From CAG-552 sp964516925 (GTDB lineage Bacteria > Bacillota > Clostridia > Christensenellales > Pumilibacteraceae): 64,000 bases of DNA. Below are positions 63,488 to 64,000 of the stretch, piece by piece. The position numbers and the translations under genes were made by a program. The notes below the pieces were generated by a model, which had not been told where the DNA came from, made no database searches, and worked only from the letters and a program-made list of their open reading frames with translations. Location of the stretch: the NCBI GenBank assembly GCA_964516925.1, contig CAZEXL010000003.1:1-64000 (forward strand), read 5' to 3'. Position 1 is the first letter of the stretch. Each line of letters opens with the position of its first letter.

Positions 63488-64000
63488 TTAATAATTTTGT
63501 TCGCAAATTTCAAAATAGCTTTGCGGATGAGCGCACGTAGGGCAAACGTCGGGAGCTTTTTCGCCTACTACTATATGACCGCAGTTACGGCATTCCCAGA
63601 CTTTAACCGAGCTCTTTTTGAATACTTCGGCTGTTTCGACGTTTTTAAGCAAAGCTCTGTAACGTTCCTCGTGATGCTTTTCGATAGATGCAACAAGACG
63701 GAATTTTTTTGCAAGATCGGCAAAACCTTCCTTTTCGGCGGTGATTGCGAAATTCTCGTACATGTCCGTCCATTCGTAGTTTTCGCCGTCGGCAGCTGCG
63801 GCAAGGTTTTGCGCGGTATTGCCGATTCCCGCAAGTTCTTTAAACCACATCTTGGCATGCTCTTTTTCGTTTTCGGCGGTTTTAAGGAAGATTGCCGCAA
63901 TTTGTTCGTAGCCTTCCTTTTTTGCGGTAGAGGCAAAGTAAGTGTATTTGTTTCTTGCTTGCGATTCGCCGGCAAAAGCGGCAAGCAAGTTCTTTTCGGT
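63488..64000 (-). CDS. rbr: Rubrerythrin, N-terminus cut by the window edge
   Basis: About 170 residues are visible. The N-terminal ferritin-like diiron domain shows AAFAGESQARNKYTYFA, ENEKEHAKMWFKEL and IEKHHEERY; the C-terminal rubredoxin-like centre is CRNCGHIV and CPTCAHPQSYF. The frame continues past an internal TTG to the window edge (TEKN before LLAAF), as expected for a rubrerythrin that starts about ten residues earlier. It reduces hydrogen peroxide in anaerobes. Confidence 0.93.
   Translation of the reverse strand, partial: TEKNLLAAFAGESQARNKYTYFASTAKKEGYEQIAAIFLKTAENEKEHAKMWFKELAGIGNTAQNLAAAADGENYEWTDMYENFAITAEKEGFADLAKKFRLVASIEKHHEERYRALLKNVETAEVFKKSSVKVWECRNCGHIVVGEKAPDVCPTCAHPQSYFEICEQNY

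Overview
The window looks like a chromosome segment of an anaerobic, low-to-mid GC Bacillota, probably a gut Clostridia. Supporting signs are single-chain GlyRS, PyrR, a DapL-type aminotransferase, a SpoVB/MurJ-type flippase, ECF S-components, two NhaC antiporters, rubrerythrin, and BspA-like leucine-rich-repeat lipoproteins. Many promoters are near-consensus TTGACA-17-TATAAT, and most genes have AGGAGG-type ribosome binding sites. No tRNA or rRNA gene and no CRISPR array were seen. The species cannot be named from the sequence alone.

Layout. 1-4139: the 3' part of a membrane-protein gene, then a 3.19-kb AT-rich island flanked by 117-bp direct repeats. The repeats duplicate the end of that gene and its terminator. 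The island carries an XRE/ImmA-type pair and an overlapping trio (DUF4417-like, a small nuclease-like protein, a triple CPCC zinc-ribbon protein). 4.3-8.3 kb: a LytS-type two-component system, then a metallo-beta-lactamase-fold protein with a NifX/NifB-like protein. 8.4-14.8 kb: MORN-repeat genes, two NhaC antiporters, a YwlG-like protein and an ECF S-component. 15-17.4 kb: ABC exporter and a membrane protein. 17.5-24.8 kb: glyS, a 57-residue Cys-rich protein, a zinc/cadmium efflux operon with a clear ArsR operator, unknown genes, and a DapL-like aminotransferase. 24.9-25.6 kb: a 6S-like RNA candidate and intergenic repeats. 25.6-28.1 kb: ECF S-component and flippase. 28.4-39.7 kb: two LRR lipoproteins, one of 2755 residues. 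40.5-46 kb: SNF2 helicase, htpG, pyrR.

46.7-53.7 kb holds the most interesting system: a complete diversity-generating retroelement (DGR). A divergent XRE regulator faces a consensus promoter whose spacer contains a perfect palindrome. Downstream are an SPFH/zinc-ribbon protein, a four-helix membrane protein and an 859-residue target protein. The target has zinc ribbon, TIR, helical repeats, one membrane span and a DUF6273-like C-terminal domain. Its last 42 codons before the final six residues are the variable repeat (VR). Then come two GC-rich hairpins inside an outer inverted repeat, avd, the template repeat (TR) and the reverse transcriptase. VR and TR align without gaps over 126 bp with 22 mismatches, every one at a TR adenine. 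I infer a membrane-anchored TIR effector whose recognition surface is hypermutated. The cassette sits between housekeeping genes (pyrR and proS) and is bracketed by the genome's dispersed intergenic repeats, one of which supplies the RT stop codon.

54-64 kb is housekeeping: proS, metK, recD2, a GNAT-like protein, glnS, a short alaS, a DtxR-type regulator and rubrerythrin, which is cut by the window edge.
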